A stretch of 64,000 bases of DNA from Nitrospirota bacterium (GCA_027021335.1 JALUUO010000068.1:54292-118291); one strand, 5' to 3'. Positions 47,377-57,206 are shown, counted from the first letter of the stretch. The notes: generated by a model from the letters alone, not told the origin. Made by a program: numbers and translations.

Positions 47377-49425
47377 CTAACAATCCAGTACCTCACGCAG
47401 CTTGGCCGTTAGGCTGCCTGGAGTAAGAGGTTTCTGAAGGAAATGTTTCTCGCTCCTTGATGCTGCGCGGTCAGCAATTACACTGTCGGCATAACCAGAC
47501 ATGAAAATCACTTTTATCTCCGGCCTATGAGACTCGATAGTCTCGGCAAGTTCCAGGCCATTCATACCCGGCATTACCATGTCAACCAGTAAAAGATCGA
47601 TAGGATCTTCTGTAGCGGCACTCACCTGCAATGCCTCCTCGCCGCATGAGGCCTCTAAAGTCCGGTACCCCAGGGGCTGAAGCACGTCAATAATCAATTT
47701 GCGAATTCCGGTATCATCATCAACCAGCAACACAGTCTCTGTTCCATTTATACTATCAACCGACATGTTCCGGTCTGTTTTTGTCTCTTCGGCCTCAACT
47801 GCCGGAAGACAAACCTTGAATATTGTTCCCTGACCCGGCTCGCTATATACCGATATACTGCCCTTATGCTGCTTGACAATGCCGTAAACAGTCGCCAGCC
47901 CCAGACCAGTGCCTTCTCCCAGTTCCTTGGTTGTAAAAAAGGGCTCAAATATTCTTTTTCTAACCTCATAACTCATACCCTCACCAGTATCAGTTACCGT
48001 TAAAACCACATAAACGCCTGGCTTTATTCCTCCGAGACTTCGTGCATATTCGTTATCAAACTCCTCCACTGTCGTCTCGATGGTAAGGGTTCCTCCACAT
48101 GGCATTGCATCGCGGGCGTTAACCGCCAGGTTCATTAAGACCTGCTCCAATTGGCCGGGATCAGCCATCACATTTGGAAGTTCCGGCGCCATGTTAAACT
48201 TCAAAAAAATGTCCGCGCCAATAACTCTAGCCAGTATCTTTGCCATGTTGTCAACAATGCCGTTAAAATTAATTACCCTGATCTCCAGCACCTGTTTACG
48301 GCTGAATGCCAGCAACTGCCTGGTAAGCACCGCCGCCTTTTCCCCTGCTGAACAGATAATCTCCATCTTTTCCACAGCCGGATGACCTTCTGGAAACTCC
48401 ATTAAAGCCAGTTCTCCGTAACCGAGTATAGCTGTCAGTAGATTATTGAAATCGTGCGCAACTCCACCGGCCAACCTGCCAACAGATTCCATCTTCTGAG
48501 CTTGCAGAAGTTGCTCTTGAAGTCGCTGCTTCTCCTGATCAGCCTGTTTACGCTCCGTAATATCACGTGTTACCCCAAGAATGCCGGTAGGTTTTCCCGC
48601 ATGATCACATAAGAGCGATGTATTGACCTCAGCATAAGCAATAGAAGCATCCTTGCGTATATACTCGAGCTCCAACGTCCGTGTTTTAAAAGAATCAAAG
48701 GAAGCAGACGACTTTGTCCCCTCTTCTATCTGTTCCTGAAAAGAGTTCAATGCTGCTTTTGCAGAATCAGCACTCAAAAAATCACTGATACTCAAGGCCG
48801 ACATTTCGGCCGGCGTATAACCCAGCAGACGCTTGATCGAAGGACTGACATATGTAAACTGCAAATTCGTATCCATAGTCCAAATACAATCTGTTACGTT
48901 CTCGGCAAGTAAGCGGTACTTGCTCTCACTCTCCCTGAGCGCAGCCTCGGTCAGCTTGCGTTCATTCATCTCCTTTTGTAGTTCAGCCATTCGTTCATCA
49001 ATCAGTTTTTCAAGGTTCTCCCGGTATTCTTTTAGCTCTTCCTCCACCCGCTTACGGGTGATTGCATTTTCAACCGTTATAGGAAGAGTTTTAAGATAGC
49101 TGCCCTCGGAATCTTTTATCAGGTAGTCATAAGCTCCCTCTTTCATAGCCCGAATAGCTATTTCAACATCTCCTATGCTGGTTACGACAATAATCGGGAC
49201 ATTTTCTGCAACCTCAAATAAGTCAAATGCCGTACCATCTTGAAGAAAGTAATCCACCACCACAGCATCGATTTTCTTAGAGTTGAAAAGCTCAGATGCT
49301 TCACTGATTGAATCGACCATTTCATAATCGTAAGGGAAGTGCCCTTTACGCACAAAGCGCTCAAAGGCCATCTGGTCGACCTTATCATCTTCAACCACTA
49401 AAATTATGCCTTTACTTTCGGACAT
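47377..49425 (-). CDS. Hybrid sensor histidine kinase (REC-PAS-HisKA-HATPase-REC)
   Basis: 682 residues and no membrane segment. An N-terminal receiver has acidic residues VEDD and the phospho-acceptor Asp58 (AVVVDYFLQDG). A coiled-coil linker follows, then a PAS domain (residues ~165-290, ending in GVTRDITERK). The kinase core has the His in GGVAHDFNNLLTAILG and ATP-binding boxes VNARDAM, DTGEGM and GTGLGLATVYG. A C-terminal receiver has LLLVDMVMPGMNG. The partner regulator is not visible. It converges on dprE2 across 68 bases. Confidence 0.94.
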   Translation of the reverse strand: MSESKGIILVVEDDKVDQMAFERFVRKGHFPYDYEMVDSISEASELFNSKKIDAVVVDYFLQDGTAFDLFEVAENVPIIVVTSIGDVEIAIRAMKEGAYDYLIKDSEGSYLKTLPITVENAITRKRVEEELKEYRENLEKLIDERMAELQKEMNERKLTEAALRESESKYRLLAENVTDCIWTMDTNLQFTYVSPSIKRLLGYTPAEMSALSISDFLSADSAKAALNSFQEQIEEGTKSSASFDSFKTRTLELEYIRKDASIAYAEVNTSLLCDHAGKPTGILGVTRDITERKQADQEKQRLQEQLLQAQKMESVGRLAGGVAHDFNNLLTAILGYGELALMEFPEGHPAVEKMEIICSAGEKAAVLTRQLLAFSRKQVLEIRVINFNGIVDNMAKILARVIGADIFLKFNMAPELPNVMADPGQLEQVLMNLAVNARDAMPCGGTLTIETTVEEFDNEYARSLGGIKPGVYVVLTVTDTGEGMSYEVRKRIFEPFFTTKELGEGTGLGLATVYGIVKQHKGSISVYSEPGQGTIFKVCLPAVEAEETKTDRNMSVDSINGTETVLLVDDDTGIRKLIIDVLQPLGYRTLEASCGEEALQVSAATEDPIDLLLVDMVMPGMNGLELAETIESHRPEIKVIFMSGYADSVIADRAASRSEKHFLQKPLTPGSLTAKLREVLDC

Positions 49426-49503
49426 AAACTATTTCCCGGGGGAATTGTCTACTTATGTTACGGCAAAAAGTTGATACAACTGATCTTTACACCCTGTAAA
49501 CGG

Positions 49504-50391
49504 TTATGAATCAATATCAGCACCAACCAACTGCTTAAGCACCGACCGGTATTTATGACTGGTTTTTTCGATTATTTCTTCCGGAAGTTCAGGGGCAGGC
49601 GGAGTTTTATCCCAGTCTAGTGTTTCAAGATAGTCACGAACGAACTGTTTGTCATAGCTTTTCTGAGGTCTGCCTGGTTCGTAGTCGTCCTTAGGCCAGA
49701 ACCTTGACGAATCCGGCGTGAGGATTTCATCAATCAAAATAAGTTGACCATCAAGCATGCCGAACTCCAACTTGGTATCGGCTATAAGAATTCCTCTTGT
49801 TTCTGCATACTGCCTGGCACGTAGATATATGGATATGCTGATATCACGAACCTTTTGCGCAGTATCCATACCCACTAATCTCACGGCCTCGTTAAAAACA
49901 ATATTTTCATCATGCCCCTCTTCCGCCTTTGTGGAGGGCGTAAAGATAGGCTCATCCAGCCTATCGGATTCTCTAAGGTTTTCAGGTAGAGGAATTCCGC
50001 AAATACTGCCTGTTTTTTTATAATCCTTCCAGCCGGAACCCGTTATATAACCACGAACAATACATTCAATCGGCAGAGGGTAGGCCTTCTTCACAAGCAT
50101 TATACGGCCTTCGAGCTCATCCCTGTGAGAATGAAATACATGTGGAAGATCAGAAACACTTGTGGAAATAAGATGGTTGGGAATAATGTCTTCCATCTCT
50201 TTGAACCAAAATGCGGATATCTGCGTAAGGACCTTACCTTTATCGGGAATTCCGCTTGGCAGAATAACATCAAATGCGGATATCCTGTCCGTAGCAACAA
50301 TTAAAAGATTATCTTCGGCGTTGTAAATATCACGAACCTTGCCCCTTTTAGGAAAGCCCGCCCCTTCAATATTAGTTTCGAATATCAGCAC
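49504..50391 (-). CDS. purC: Phosphoribosylaminoimidazole-succinocarboxamide synthase
   Basis: 295 residues of the long PurC type. [20 protein letters not shown] at the N-terminus, [18 protein letters not shown], and [19 protein letters not shown] with [14 protein letters not shown] are the PurC signatures. It joins aspartate to CAIR in purine synthesis. No other pur gene is adjacent. Confidence 0.97.
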   Translation of the reverse strand: MLIFETNIEGAGFPKRGKVRDIYNAEDNLLIVATDRISAFDVILPSGIPDKGKVLTQISAFWFKEMEDIIPNHLISTSVSDLPHVFHSHRDELEGRIMLVKKAYPLPIECIVRGYITGSGWKDYKKTGSICGIPLPENLRESDRLDEPIFTPSTKAEEGHDENIVFNEAVRLVGMDTAQKVRDISISIYLRARQYAETRGILIADTKLEFGMLDGQLILIDEILTPDSSRFWPKDDYEPGRPQKSYDKQFVRDYLETLDWDKTPPAPELPEEIIEKTSHKYRSVLKQLVGADIDS

Positions 50392-50520
50392 TTAAATCCC
50401 TCCATGTTTTTTAGAAATTATAACACAGTCATCCCATAACTCTACACCCTTATTACGATCCAACTCAGTGTTTTCCCAGAGCATTCCACATGCAAACAAG
50501 TCAGCAAGTAAAATAGTTTG

Positions 50521-50548
50521 TTGAAAGTTGAAAGTTGAAAGTTGAAAG
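50521..50548. repeat. Four tandem TTGAAAG heptamers
   Basis: Four perfect copies of TTGAAAG lie in the 468-base gap between purC and the FAD oxidase (50392-50859). No gene is seen in the gap. Confidence 0.8.
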
Positions 50549-50859
50549 TACTTAGACCGGAAGATTATCAGGCTTATTAAAAATACATAGAATTTTCAAC
50601 AACTCAAGCGTAGCCCGGTTTTTATAGTTTTCACCTTTATTTTTTCCTGTTTTTCTGTTTACTTTTCTTCATAATTTTGCTATATTTATTCATACGTTTT
50701 TTGCTCACTTTAAACGCCTTTTCTTTGGCCGGCACCTCACTTAGTTACAGGTATTGCAACCATCCAGGTCGAGCTGTTTATTGCAAAAAGACCAGTGCAG
50801 ATAGGGCAAAAAAACTCTTAACCTAACCAGTTAGGCAAACTGTTGCGTAAACTTTCTTT

Positions 50860-52419
50860 GTGACCGAATTACCGCAAAGCATAAAAAATTCTCCTGACCC
50901 TGTCCCGCCGGATTCCCTGAAAGGTGTGCCCCGGCAGCAAACCAACCCTTCACGCTGGAACGGGGACGGCTGGGAGGCCTTTGTCGCAGAACTCGTATCT
51001 CAGGGCATAACAATCAACCAGGGCCTGGCCAACCGTTCTGGATACATTACCGACGGAGGAGGAATTGCCATGGGCCTGCCCCGAGGTGTGCTCGTGGCCA
51101 GATCACCCGAGGATATAGCAACAACCCTCAAGGCTGCTCAGAAATACAAAGTACCTGTTTCTGTGCGCGGCGGCGGACTTACAACTGAAGGCGAATGTAT
51201 CTCCTTCGGGGCTCTGCAGCTCGACATGCGAGGCATGAGCAACGTCATTCATATCGACGAAACCAATTTAACGGTTCGCACCGAGGCCGGAATATACTGG
51301 CACTCGCTGGCCGAGGCCCTGAGGCGCCGTGGCCTTGATTACATCTCCGCACCGCTTAATATGACTTCCTCTGTAGGTGGCACACTGGGAGTGGGTGGTA
51401 TAGATATCAACTCACCGAAGTTCGGTTGCAGCGCGGACCAGGCCATAGCCCTAAGGGTCGTAACCCCTACAGGCGAGATTGTTGAATGCAGCGAGCAAGA
51501 AAACACGGAACTATTTGAACGCGTGCTGCTCGGCTATGGGCAGTTCGGCGTCATCACCGAGGCGACTCTTAAAATACGGCCTTTCACTCCAATCACTATG
51601 CATTACTTTTACTACAGTTCCCTGAGGGAGTCCGTCGAAGACCTCCGTTTTCTGGTCGAGGAGGAAGCAGCCGATTATCTGGGTATTCTGACCATGCTTG
51701 ACCGTGCTATCAATCTGCTGGTTGCATTTGATTCTGACGAGAAAGAGCGGGAGTTCTTCAACAAATACAGAAAGCGCATCAAGGGGCACGGCGAAATCGG
51801 CTTTGCTCTTCACATGGCCGCACACTATGCTCTTCACCCCTGGAGAGTCAAGGAAGCTCTTTATCTTCTTGAACGCAAAAGAAGTCTTCTTCCGGAGTTA
51901 AGCCCGCCCGGTCACATGCAGGAAGGTAAGATAATTGATAGAACCGTAGTCTTCTCACGCGCGGTCTGGAAATTCTGGGGAGGCAAAAAGATGATAATTC
52001 CGGATCTGGCAACCAGTTCGGAAAAGTTCGCAGAAGCTGTAGAAAAAGGTAACGAAGTCTGTAGGCGGTACTTCCCTCACTACACTCTTTACTGCGTGGG
52101 CATCAAGCTTTTCGGATCTTTCGAGAGCAGACCGCGTTATGAGCTTTCCTGCATACCCCCTGATGCTCACGATTTCGGCTACGGCTGCGAGTTCGAGCCA
52201 ATGCTCGGAAACCATAATTACAGCCGTGACCACTTCCAGTCCTTTAAGAACGAGATATACGACATAGGCGTTGACATGGGCACGAGCTACTACCGCTTCG
52301 GAGGAATGATGAAGGGTTACATAAGGCGAGCTTTTGGTGACGAACTAGTGGACAAACACCTGGCTATGAAACAGAAAGCAGATCCGGCCATGATCCTGAA
52401 CCCGGACGTGATTTTTTGA
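50860..52419 (+). CDS. FAD-linked oxidase (GlcD-like)
   Basis: 519 residues, starting from GTG with no convincing ribosome site, so the start may differ. The PCMH-type FAD-binding domain is clear: VLVARSPEDIATTLKAA, VPVSVRGGGLTTEG, SSVGGTLGVGGI and VVTPTGEIVECSEQ. The C-terminal cap (residues ~230-500) fits the glycolate/lactate/alkyl-DHAP oxidase superfamily. It overlaps the Fe-S protein gene by one base, like the glcD-glcF pairing, so it probably passes electrons from an organic substrate to that partner. Confidence 0.87.
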   Translation: MTELPQSIKNSPDPVPPDSLKGVPRQQTNPSRWNGDGWEAFVAELVSQGITINQGLANRSGYITDGGGIAMGLPRGVLVARSPEDIATTLKAAQKYKVPVSVRGGGLTTEGECISFGALQLDMRGMSNVIHIDETNLTVRTEAGIYWHSLAEALRRRGLDYISAPLNMTSSVGGTLGVGGIDINSPKFGCSADQAIALRVVTPTGEIVECSEQENTELFERVLLGYGQFGVITEATLKIRPFTPITMHYFYYSSLRESVEDLRFLVEEEAADYLGILTMLDRAINLLVAFDSDEKEREFFNKYRKRIKGHGEIGFALHMAAHYALHPWRVKEALYLLERKRSLLPELSPPGHMQEGKIIDRTVVFSRAVWKFWGGKKMIIPDLATSSEKFAEAVEKGNEVCRRYFPHYTLYCVGIKLFGSFESRPRYELSCIPPDAHDFGYGCEFEPMLGNHNYSRDHFQSFKNEIYDIGVDMGTSYYRFGGMMKGYIRRAFGDELVDKHLAMKQKADPAMILNPDVIF

Positions 52420-53381
52420 TGCTGCCTGGTATTAATGGATATGAAAAATGTAATGGCTGCGGCCTGTGCACGCTGCCATGCCCCATATGGCGGCAGAGCT
52501 ATGATTCACTTCTGACATTTGCAGGGCGGGCCAGAGCGCTTCAGGGCGGAGCAAAAATAGAGGAGATAAGAAACTCGGTTGACGCATGTATTTTATGCGG
52601 CTCATGCGAAGCAGCATGCTCGATGGGTATCCGCACAGTTGATATCACGCTTAAGCTTCGAGCAGCTATTAACAAGAATAATGAAGAGATGCCGATTCAA
52701 AGATACAACGACCAAGCTCTTACTGAGACAACTATACTATTACCAAATGCAGCTCTGCTGGCAGACAAAAAAACACTAAAACTCACGACCGGCCTTCTTA
52801 ATATTCCGCTAGCCAAAGACAACAGCCAGGACATTTTATTGTTTTTATTAAAAAAGTTTGAGGTCGGTTTTATACCCGAAGCCGAAATGCTTGAAGGCTT
52901 TCTTAGAAGACTTATTCGTCTAAGACAAGTTGTAATCGCCGATGGACTTTTTAAACGTTATATACGTGCCCTGATACCAGAACTTCATACAGAGATACTC
53001 GGCCTCGGTGAAGCCCTGTTAAGGCTTCCAGCGATAAAAAACGCCCTTAAACCGACTGACTTATATATTATCGAGGCCCGCTCCTACAACATGGATTTTA
53101 AGCGATGCATGCCCTTTTATACGGAGATAAGCAGCCAGACCGGATGCAGAATGAACCTTGACCTTCAACGCATCGCCATTCCAACCGGAGGTTGTATAAA
53201 TACAGAAACCGGAAACGAATTTACGCCGAAAAGTACCGGGCAGATACGTTGGATACTTGAAGGCCGGAGCTTCGATCGAATAGTGGTGGAGTCGGTGGAG
53301 GATATCGGGCTTTTAAAAAATGCCGTAGTAGGTGTTCCGGTTGTTCACGTGGCAGAGCTTGCCGGAGAAAACGCTCTGTGA
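52419..53381 (+). CDS. Dicluster 4Fe-4S electron-transfer protein
   Basis: 320 residues from the ATG at 52419, which overlaps the preceding TGA; a TTG one codon upstream is less likely. Two ferredoxin motifs are seen near the N-terminus: CNGCGLCTLPCP and CILCGSCEAACS, as in GlcF and HdrC-type subunits. The remaining ~230 residues have no CCG domain, so it is not a full GlcF. It is probably the electron acceptor or relay for the FAD oxidase. Confidence 0.85.
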   Translation: MLPGINGYEKCNGCGLCTLPCPIWRQSYDSLLTFAGRARALQGGAKIEEIRNSVDACILCGSCEAACSMGIRTVDITLKLRAAINKNNEEMPIQRYNDQALTETTILLPNAALLADKKTLKLTTGLLNIPLAKDNSQDILLFLLKKFEVGFIPEAEMLEGFLRRLIRLRQVVIADGLFKRYIRALIPELHTEILGLGEALLRLPAIKNALKPTDLYIIEARSYNMDFKRCMPFYTEISSQTGCRMNLDLQRIAIPTGGCINTETGNEFTPKSTGQIRWILEGRSFDRIVVESVEDIGLLKNAVVGVPVVHVAELAGENAL

Positions 53382-54619
53382 GCAAACTAGAAAATAAGCC
53401 AGAAAGCATAAGAGAAGTAGACGTTCTGATCGTGGGAGCGAGCCTTTCTGCTGCGGCGGCTTCAAAACGCCTGGTAGACGCTGGCTACGAGACAGTCGCC
53501 ATAGAACGCTACGCACTTCCGCGCAACAAACCATGTAGCGGCATAATCTCTCCTCGTGGGCACAGGTTTCTGATAGAAAACTTCGGACCACTTCCAAGAG
53601 AAGTACTTCATGATCCCACATCCTGTCGCGGGGTTACGTTTCACTTCAGGGGGATGTTACAGATGCCCATGGATTTTGATCATGGTTCAACTCCTCACCT
53701 AAACCGCAGAAACTCTGACCATTGGGCCATAATGCGGAGCAAGGTGGAAGTGCACGATAGCACTTGTCTCATCGACCTGGAGGATAAGGGGACGCATGTC
53801 GAAATCCTTGCGAGGCGTAATGGAGAGGAGGTCCGCTATCGGGCACGACTGGTCATAGGCGCTGACGGACCTAATTCACAAGTGGTGCGCAGCCTCTACC
53901 CCGGCTACAGAAAAAGCATAAAGTGGTTTATGGTCAAGCAGCACCTGCATGAAATAATCGAATGCCCCCTGGACCCTGAGTATTTTCACTTCTGGTTTCA
54001 TCCGGAGCTTGGTTACTATACATGGAGCCACGAACGAAACGGCCGGCAGATAGTGGGAGTTGGATATGACGCCGAAGAAAAAAAACTCTCACTGCGGCAC
54101 CGGATGACAATCGAGTACCTGGAAAAGCACTATGGGGTAAAACTGAAGCCCACCGAGGAACGGGAGGGCGTGGTAAACAATTTCGGCCTCTCTCTCATAA
54201 ACCGATATGTCTTTGGCAAAGGAAATGTAATCGTCACAGGCCAGGCCGCAGGTTTTTTAAACATGATAGCCGAGGGCATGAGCTGTGCGCTTCACTCAGG
54301 AGCCATAGCCGGAGAAGCAGCCGTGGAATCGATGCGCAGAAACTCAGATCTGCAATCAGTCTACCGTGATACGATAGCATCCGAGGTGCGCCGCTGTTCG
54401 GATCAGTGGAACCCGATAAAGATACTTTTCGACCGACCGCATGAGGCAGACTTTCGGGAGGCTCTATCTAAGCTTCAGGGCAGGGACAAGCGGAAGGTTA
54501 TTGTTGAGATATTCAGGTTTCTCTACCCCTGGGGCAGGTATAACTGGGGGCGCCAGATACTCATGCAGGCCGTGCTCAGGGAACTCCGGGGCTACTATTC
54601 CCCGTCACGCTGGCTCTGA
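53378..54619 (+). CDS. Geranylgeranyl-reductase-like FAD oxidoreductase
   Basis: 413 residues, GTG start overlapping the previous stop by 4 bases. The N-terminal Rossmann segment DVLIVGASLSAAAASKRL has an unusual GASLSA where GGGPAG/A is typical. NKPCSGIISPRGHRF, RLVIGADGPNSQVVRSL and GNVIVTGQAAGFLNMIAEGM match the geranylgeranyl-reductase/para-hydroxybenzoate-hydroxylase group. Family members saturate isoprenoid double bonds using reduced ferredoxin or a partner. With the Fe-S protein and FAD oxidase it may form an electron chain for lipid or quinone reduction (inference). Confidence 0.84.
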   Translation: MSKLENKPESIREVDVLIVGASLSAAAASKRLVDAGYETVAIERYALPRNKPCSGIISPRGHRFLIENFGPLPREVLHDPTSCRGVTFHFRGMLQMPMDFDHGSTPHLNRRNSDHWAIMRSKVEVHDSTCLIDLEDKGTHVEILARRNGEEVRYRARLVIGADGPNSQVVRSLYPGYRKSIKWFMVKQHLHEIIECPLDPEYFHFWFHPELGYYTWSHERNGRQIVGVGYDAEEKKLSLRHRMTIEYLEKHYGVKLKPTEEREGVVNNFGLSLINRYVFGKGNVIVTGQAAGFLNMIAEGMSCALHSGAIAGEAAVESMRRNSDLQSVYRDTIASEVRRCSDQWNPIKILFDRPHEADFREALSKLQGRDKRKVIVEIFRFLYPWGRYNWGRQILMQAVLRELRGYYSPSRWL

Positions 54620-54673
54620 ATCTGAAAGGAAAACAATAAGCCTTCTATAATCCTGTTGTGAGGAGTGTTTATT

Positions 54674-54918
54674 ATGACTGAGATACACATTACCCCGGTT
54701 CACTTACTCAAGCTGCTCTTGCCAGGCATATTGGTGTATTGCCTAAAACTGTTAATGAGATCTGTTGTGGCAAACGAGGTATAAGCGCTGAGATGGCTGT
54801 TAAGCTTTCAAAGGCATTGGGAGGCAGCCCTCAATTTTGGCTTAACCTTCAGAGTAACTGGGAGCTAAGTCAGCTAAAACATGTTCGGTTTAAAAACATT
54901 AAGTCTATAGCAGCTTAA
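54674..54918 (+). pseudogene. HigA-type antitoxin, decayed
   Basis: The second reading frame encodes the family core TQAALARHIGVLPKTVNEIC, GKRGISAEMAVKLSKALG and PQFWLNLQSNWEL. The start MTEIHITPVHL is in another frame, and the expected ~10 residues between HPG and TQ are missing. The gene is frameshifted and shortened. No HigB toxin is seen next to it. Confidence 0.75.
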
Positions 54919-55049
54919 ACCTAATCAAAAAATTGGCAACTCCGCAGAATTTGGTGGGGATATTGGACGAATCGTTCAATCATGCCAAATTTGATTTCTT
55001 TTCACAATTTCAATTTCCCCTGATCTTGCCACCCCAGCATGATATGGAT

Positions 55050-55382
55050 TCATGCAGATATCCCTTCGGATAAAGCTGATTTAACAACTATGGATGAACT
55101 TTGAATCTTCTCAAACTCTTCCGGGGTATAGCAGATAAAATCTACATGTTGTGGAAACGTTATTTTCTTAAGAACTGTTGCCATCCTCTTTACAAACTTA
55201 ATTCCCTTAAAAAAATCAGAAACAATAATTACGTCTATGTCTGACTCATCAGTAGCTGATCCCTTTACGCGTGATCCGAATATAATCACTTTTGATGCAG
55301 CAAAGTCTTGTTTAATAATAGGAACAGCCAAATGGATAAAAGACTTCAGGATTGCATCTGTTTGTATTGTATTTTTATTCAT
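55050..55382 (-). CDS. MNT-type nucleotidyltransferase (antitoxin of a HEPN/MNT pair)
   Basis: 110 residues starting MNKNTIQTDAILKS. The nucleotidyltransferase motif is IIFGSRVKGSATDESDIDVIIVSD (given as IIFGSRVKGSATDESD with following IDVIIV), which has GS and the paired acidic residues. It overlaps the HEPN gene start-to-end by 8 bases on the same strand. MntA-type proteins AMPylate and silence the HEPN toxin. Confidence 0.85.
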   Translation of the reverse strand: MNKNTIQTDAILKSFIHLAVPIIKQDFAASKVIIFGSRVKGSATDESDIDVIIVSDFFKGIKFVKRMATVLKKITFPQHVDFICYTPEEFEKIQSSSIVVKSALSEGISA

Positions 55383-55773
55383 CATCCACCTCAGGAAAAG
55401 AAGACCTGTCCTGTAATTGTTCAAATATTTTCCTAGCGATAGCGACTTTTTCAAGGGCGATATCTCTATCATATTCCTCAAAAGGTACGCTGTCCATAAC
55501 ATCAGGGTATCGAGAAATCATATAGTCTGCGGAAAGCTCATTAAGGTCATCCATGATATCACCTGACAACATCAATGTTTTTGCTATCTGATCAAGATAA
55601 TGAGATTTTGGCGACTTTTTCCCCTCATAGATAATTATAGCCTTAAGAAGTTTTTCCACCGCTTGATGCGAAAGAAATGAGGCTACATCATAGCCTCCTA
55701 TATCGATATTCTTGTCAGCCATGTCGAGATCATGTTTTGCCTGCTTTAACCATTTTACAGCGGCTGCTTTCAT
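55375..55773 (-). CDS. HEPN domain protein (toxin-type partner of MNT)
   Basis: 132 residues, PF05168-type HEPN fold: WLKQAKHDLDMADKNIDIGG, then SFLSHQAVEKLLKAIIIYEG, SHYLDQIAKTL and ADYMISRYPDVMD. The strict Rx4-6H RNase motif is not obvious, so nuclease activity is uncertain. A GGAGG-like site precedes the ATG. Confidence 0.85.
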   Translation of the reverse strand: MKAAAVKWLKQAKHDLDMADKNIDIGGYDVASFLSHQAVEKLLKAIIIYEGKKSPKSHYLDQIAKTLMLSGDIMDDLNELSADYMISRYPDVMDSVPFEEYDRDIALEKVAIARKIFEQLQDRSSFPEVDDE

Positions 55774-55961
55774 TTATGCCTCCAAGTCCCCAAGATTCAT
55801 GTGCTACATGCTACAATTTACCGGTAACTATTGTGTGTTAAAACTCAATACTTCACTCGCTGTTTCTTCCATATCAGGCTGTCGGGTCTACACTTTTGAC
55901 ATTTTCTTTATCAGATCTAAATTTGATGTCCTCGTAAGAAGGCAATAAATGAGGTTTTTGT

Positions 55962-56015
55962 CGTTCGACCTACCTGTCGAGAGCCTTTAGGTCGAACGAG
56001 TGGCTCTTGACAGGT
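55962..56015. repeat. Two interlocked inverted repeats
   Basis: CGTTCGACCT (55962-55971) pairs perfectly with AGGTCGAACG (55989-55998). ACCTGTCGAGAGCC (55972-55985) pairs with GGCTCTTGACAGGT (56002-56015) with one G-T wobble. Because each arm lies inside the other's loop, an RNA copy could form an H-type pseudoknot. Part of the sequence recurs in altered form near 57872-57896. The surrounding 55774-56322 has no intact gene. Confidence 0.7.
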
Positions 56016-56322
56016 CATTCCGGCGGAGGCAGGAATGCAGTTTTTCAATAAGTTACTTGACTGCTGGATTCCCGTTTTCACGGGAATAACTACTTTTTAC
56101 GAGTTTATCAAATTTGTCAAATATGTAGACCCGACCCCTGCGATTCCATACGTTGTCGAACAGCAGCAATAACTGATGAAACGCGCTGGGGGAATCCAAA
56201 TGAGGTTGTCCGGGCATTTGTGTTATTCCAAGTCCAATGATCGAATGAGACGGTTCGAACCGCAAGACTATGCCAAGCACGTACCCTTAAGTCAACCTGG
56301 GAAAGAACGTCCCCAAGGTTCC

Positions 56323-56520
56323 CTACCAGTGAATATGTGGATATCGGATCAGGTCGACCCTCGCCCCCAGGATTGATTCGGGTTTTTTCTTCAAATCTAC
56401 CATCAGTAAAAGATCGGGCGTCTTGAGTTCCACCACCACATCCAGATCGCTTCCTTCCCATGCTTCGTTCCCGGCAAGCGATCCGAAAATGTCGCCTCTG
56501 CTCAAGTTAAAAACTTATTT
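56323..56520 (-). pseudogene. Nucleotidyltransferase (MNT) fragment
   Basis: The minus strand encodes GDIFGSLAGNEAWEGSDLDV, then VVELKTPDLLLMVDLKKKPE and GARVDLIRY, the conserved core of an MNT protein. The N-terminus and the expected HEPN partner are missing. The end overlaps the DUF2442 gene stop. Confidence 0.65.
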
Positions 56521-56775
56521 AGAAGTTAATGGGTATTTTTCAGGATTATCTAAAATTTCTGTAGATAAATCTACATCTAATTTTGGCCAATACAAGTGAT
56601 GGTTATGAATTAACTTCACATCAGTTATGGAAGATATATTGGCGTCTTTAAACCATGGATATTGTTTGTATGGAAGGAAATATTCTTTATTTTTTAAAAA
56701 AATCCAAAATCCATGTTCTGAAATATTAGTTATTTCCGGTTTTAAAATGTTTTTTCCATTTTTTAATAATTTCAT
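56515..56775 (-). CDS. DUF2442 family protein
   Basis: 86 residues from the ATG at 56775, preceded by GAAAGG. Motifs NISEHGFWIFLKNKEYFLPY, FKDANISSITDVKLI, and LYWPKLDVDLSTEIL match DUF2442. In many genomes it pairs with a DUF4160 protein, as here, and the pair resembles a toxin-antitoxin module, although activity is not established. It overlaps the DUF4160 gene by 50 bases. Confidence 0.85.
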   Translation of the reverse strand: MKLLKNGKNILKPEITNISEHGFWIFLKNKEYFLPYKQYPWFKDANISSITDVKLIHNHHLYWPKLDVDLSTEILDNPEKYPLTSK

Positions 56776-56974
56776 TTTTATGCCTTTCAATAATTTTTTG
56801 TAGAGCATTTAATTGTCTTTTGGAAAAACCGGAATAATTTGCCAATGCGATTGTTGGTTCTATCCAAAATTTTGCTTCCCCTTCAGAAGAAATTACATGA
56901 ATATGAATTCTGCTTTCTTCTTTAGAAAAAAATTGAAATCTATATTTTCCTACTTTAAATACTGTCGGACTCAA
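56726..56974 (-). CDS. DUF4160 family protein
   Basis: 82 residues. MSPTVFKVGKYRFQFFSKEE, RIHIHVISSEGEAKFWIEP and the C-terminal helix FSKRQLNALQKIIERHKNEI match DUF4160. It lies upstream of and overlaps the DUF2442 partner. A GGAG-like site precedes the ATG. Confidence 0.86.
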   Translation of the reverse strand: MSPTVFKVGKYRFQFFSKEESRIHIHVISSEGEAKFWIEPTIALANYSGFSKRQLNALQKIIERHKNEIIKKWKKHFKTGNN

Positions 56975-56996
56975 TTTATTTCACTCCTCAAAAAAA

Positions 56997-57206
56997 TTAT
57001 ATCACAATTTTGTGGATTTCCCCAAATCCAGATTCAGAAAATAAATCGGGCTCTTCCGGAATAAAGGGGGAAATTTCTTCAGCTATCATATCTGCATTTA
57101 CGAAAAGAGGACAGCCTGCCTCTTTTGGAAGAAATTCACGGGCAAAGGTCGTCTTGCCGGCACCATTAGGCCCTGCAATGATAACTATCTTTTTTTCATC
57201 TGCCAT
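56997..57206 (-). pseudogene. Zeta-toxin-like ATP-binding protein, N-terminal fragment
   Basis: 69 residues with Walker [20 protein letters not shown] and [14 protein letters not shown], the start of a zeta-toxin family kinase. Full members are ~190 residues or longer; this one stops after GEIHKIVI and lacks the rest, so it is probably inactive. Confidence 0.7.
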
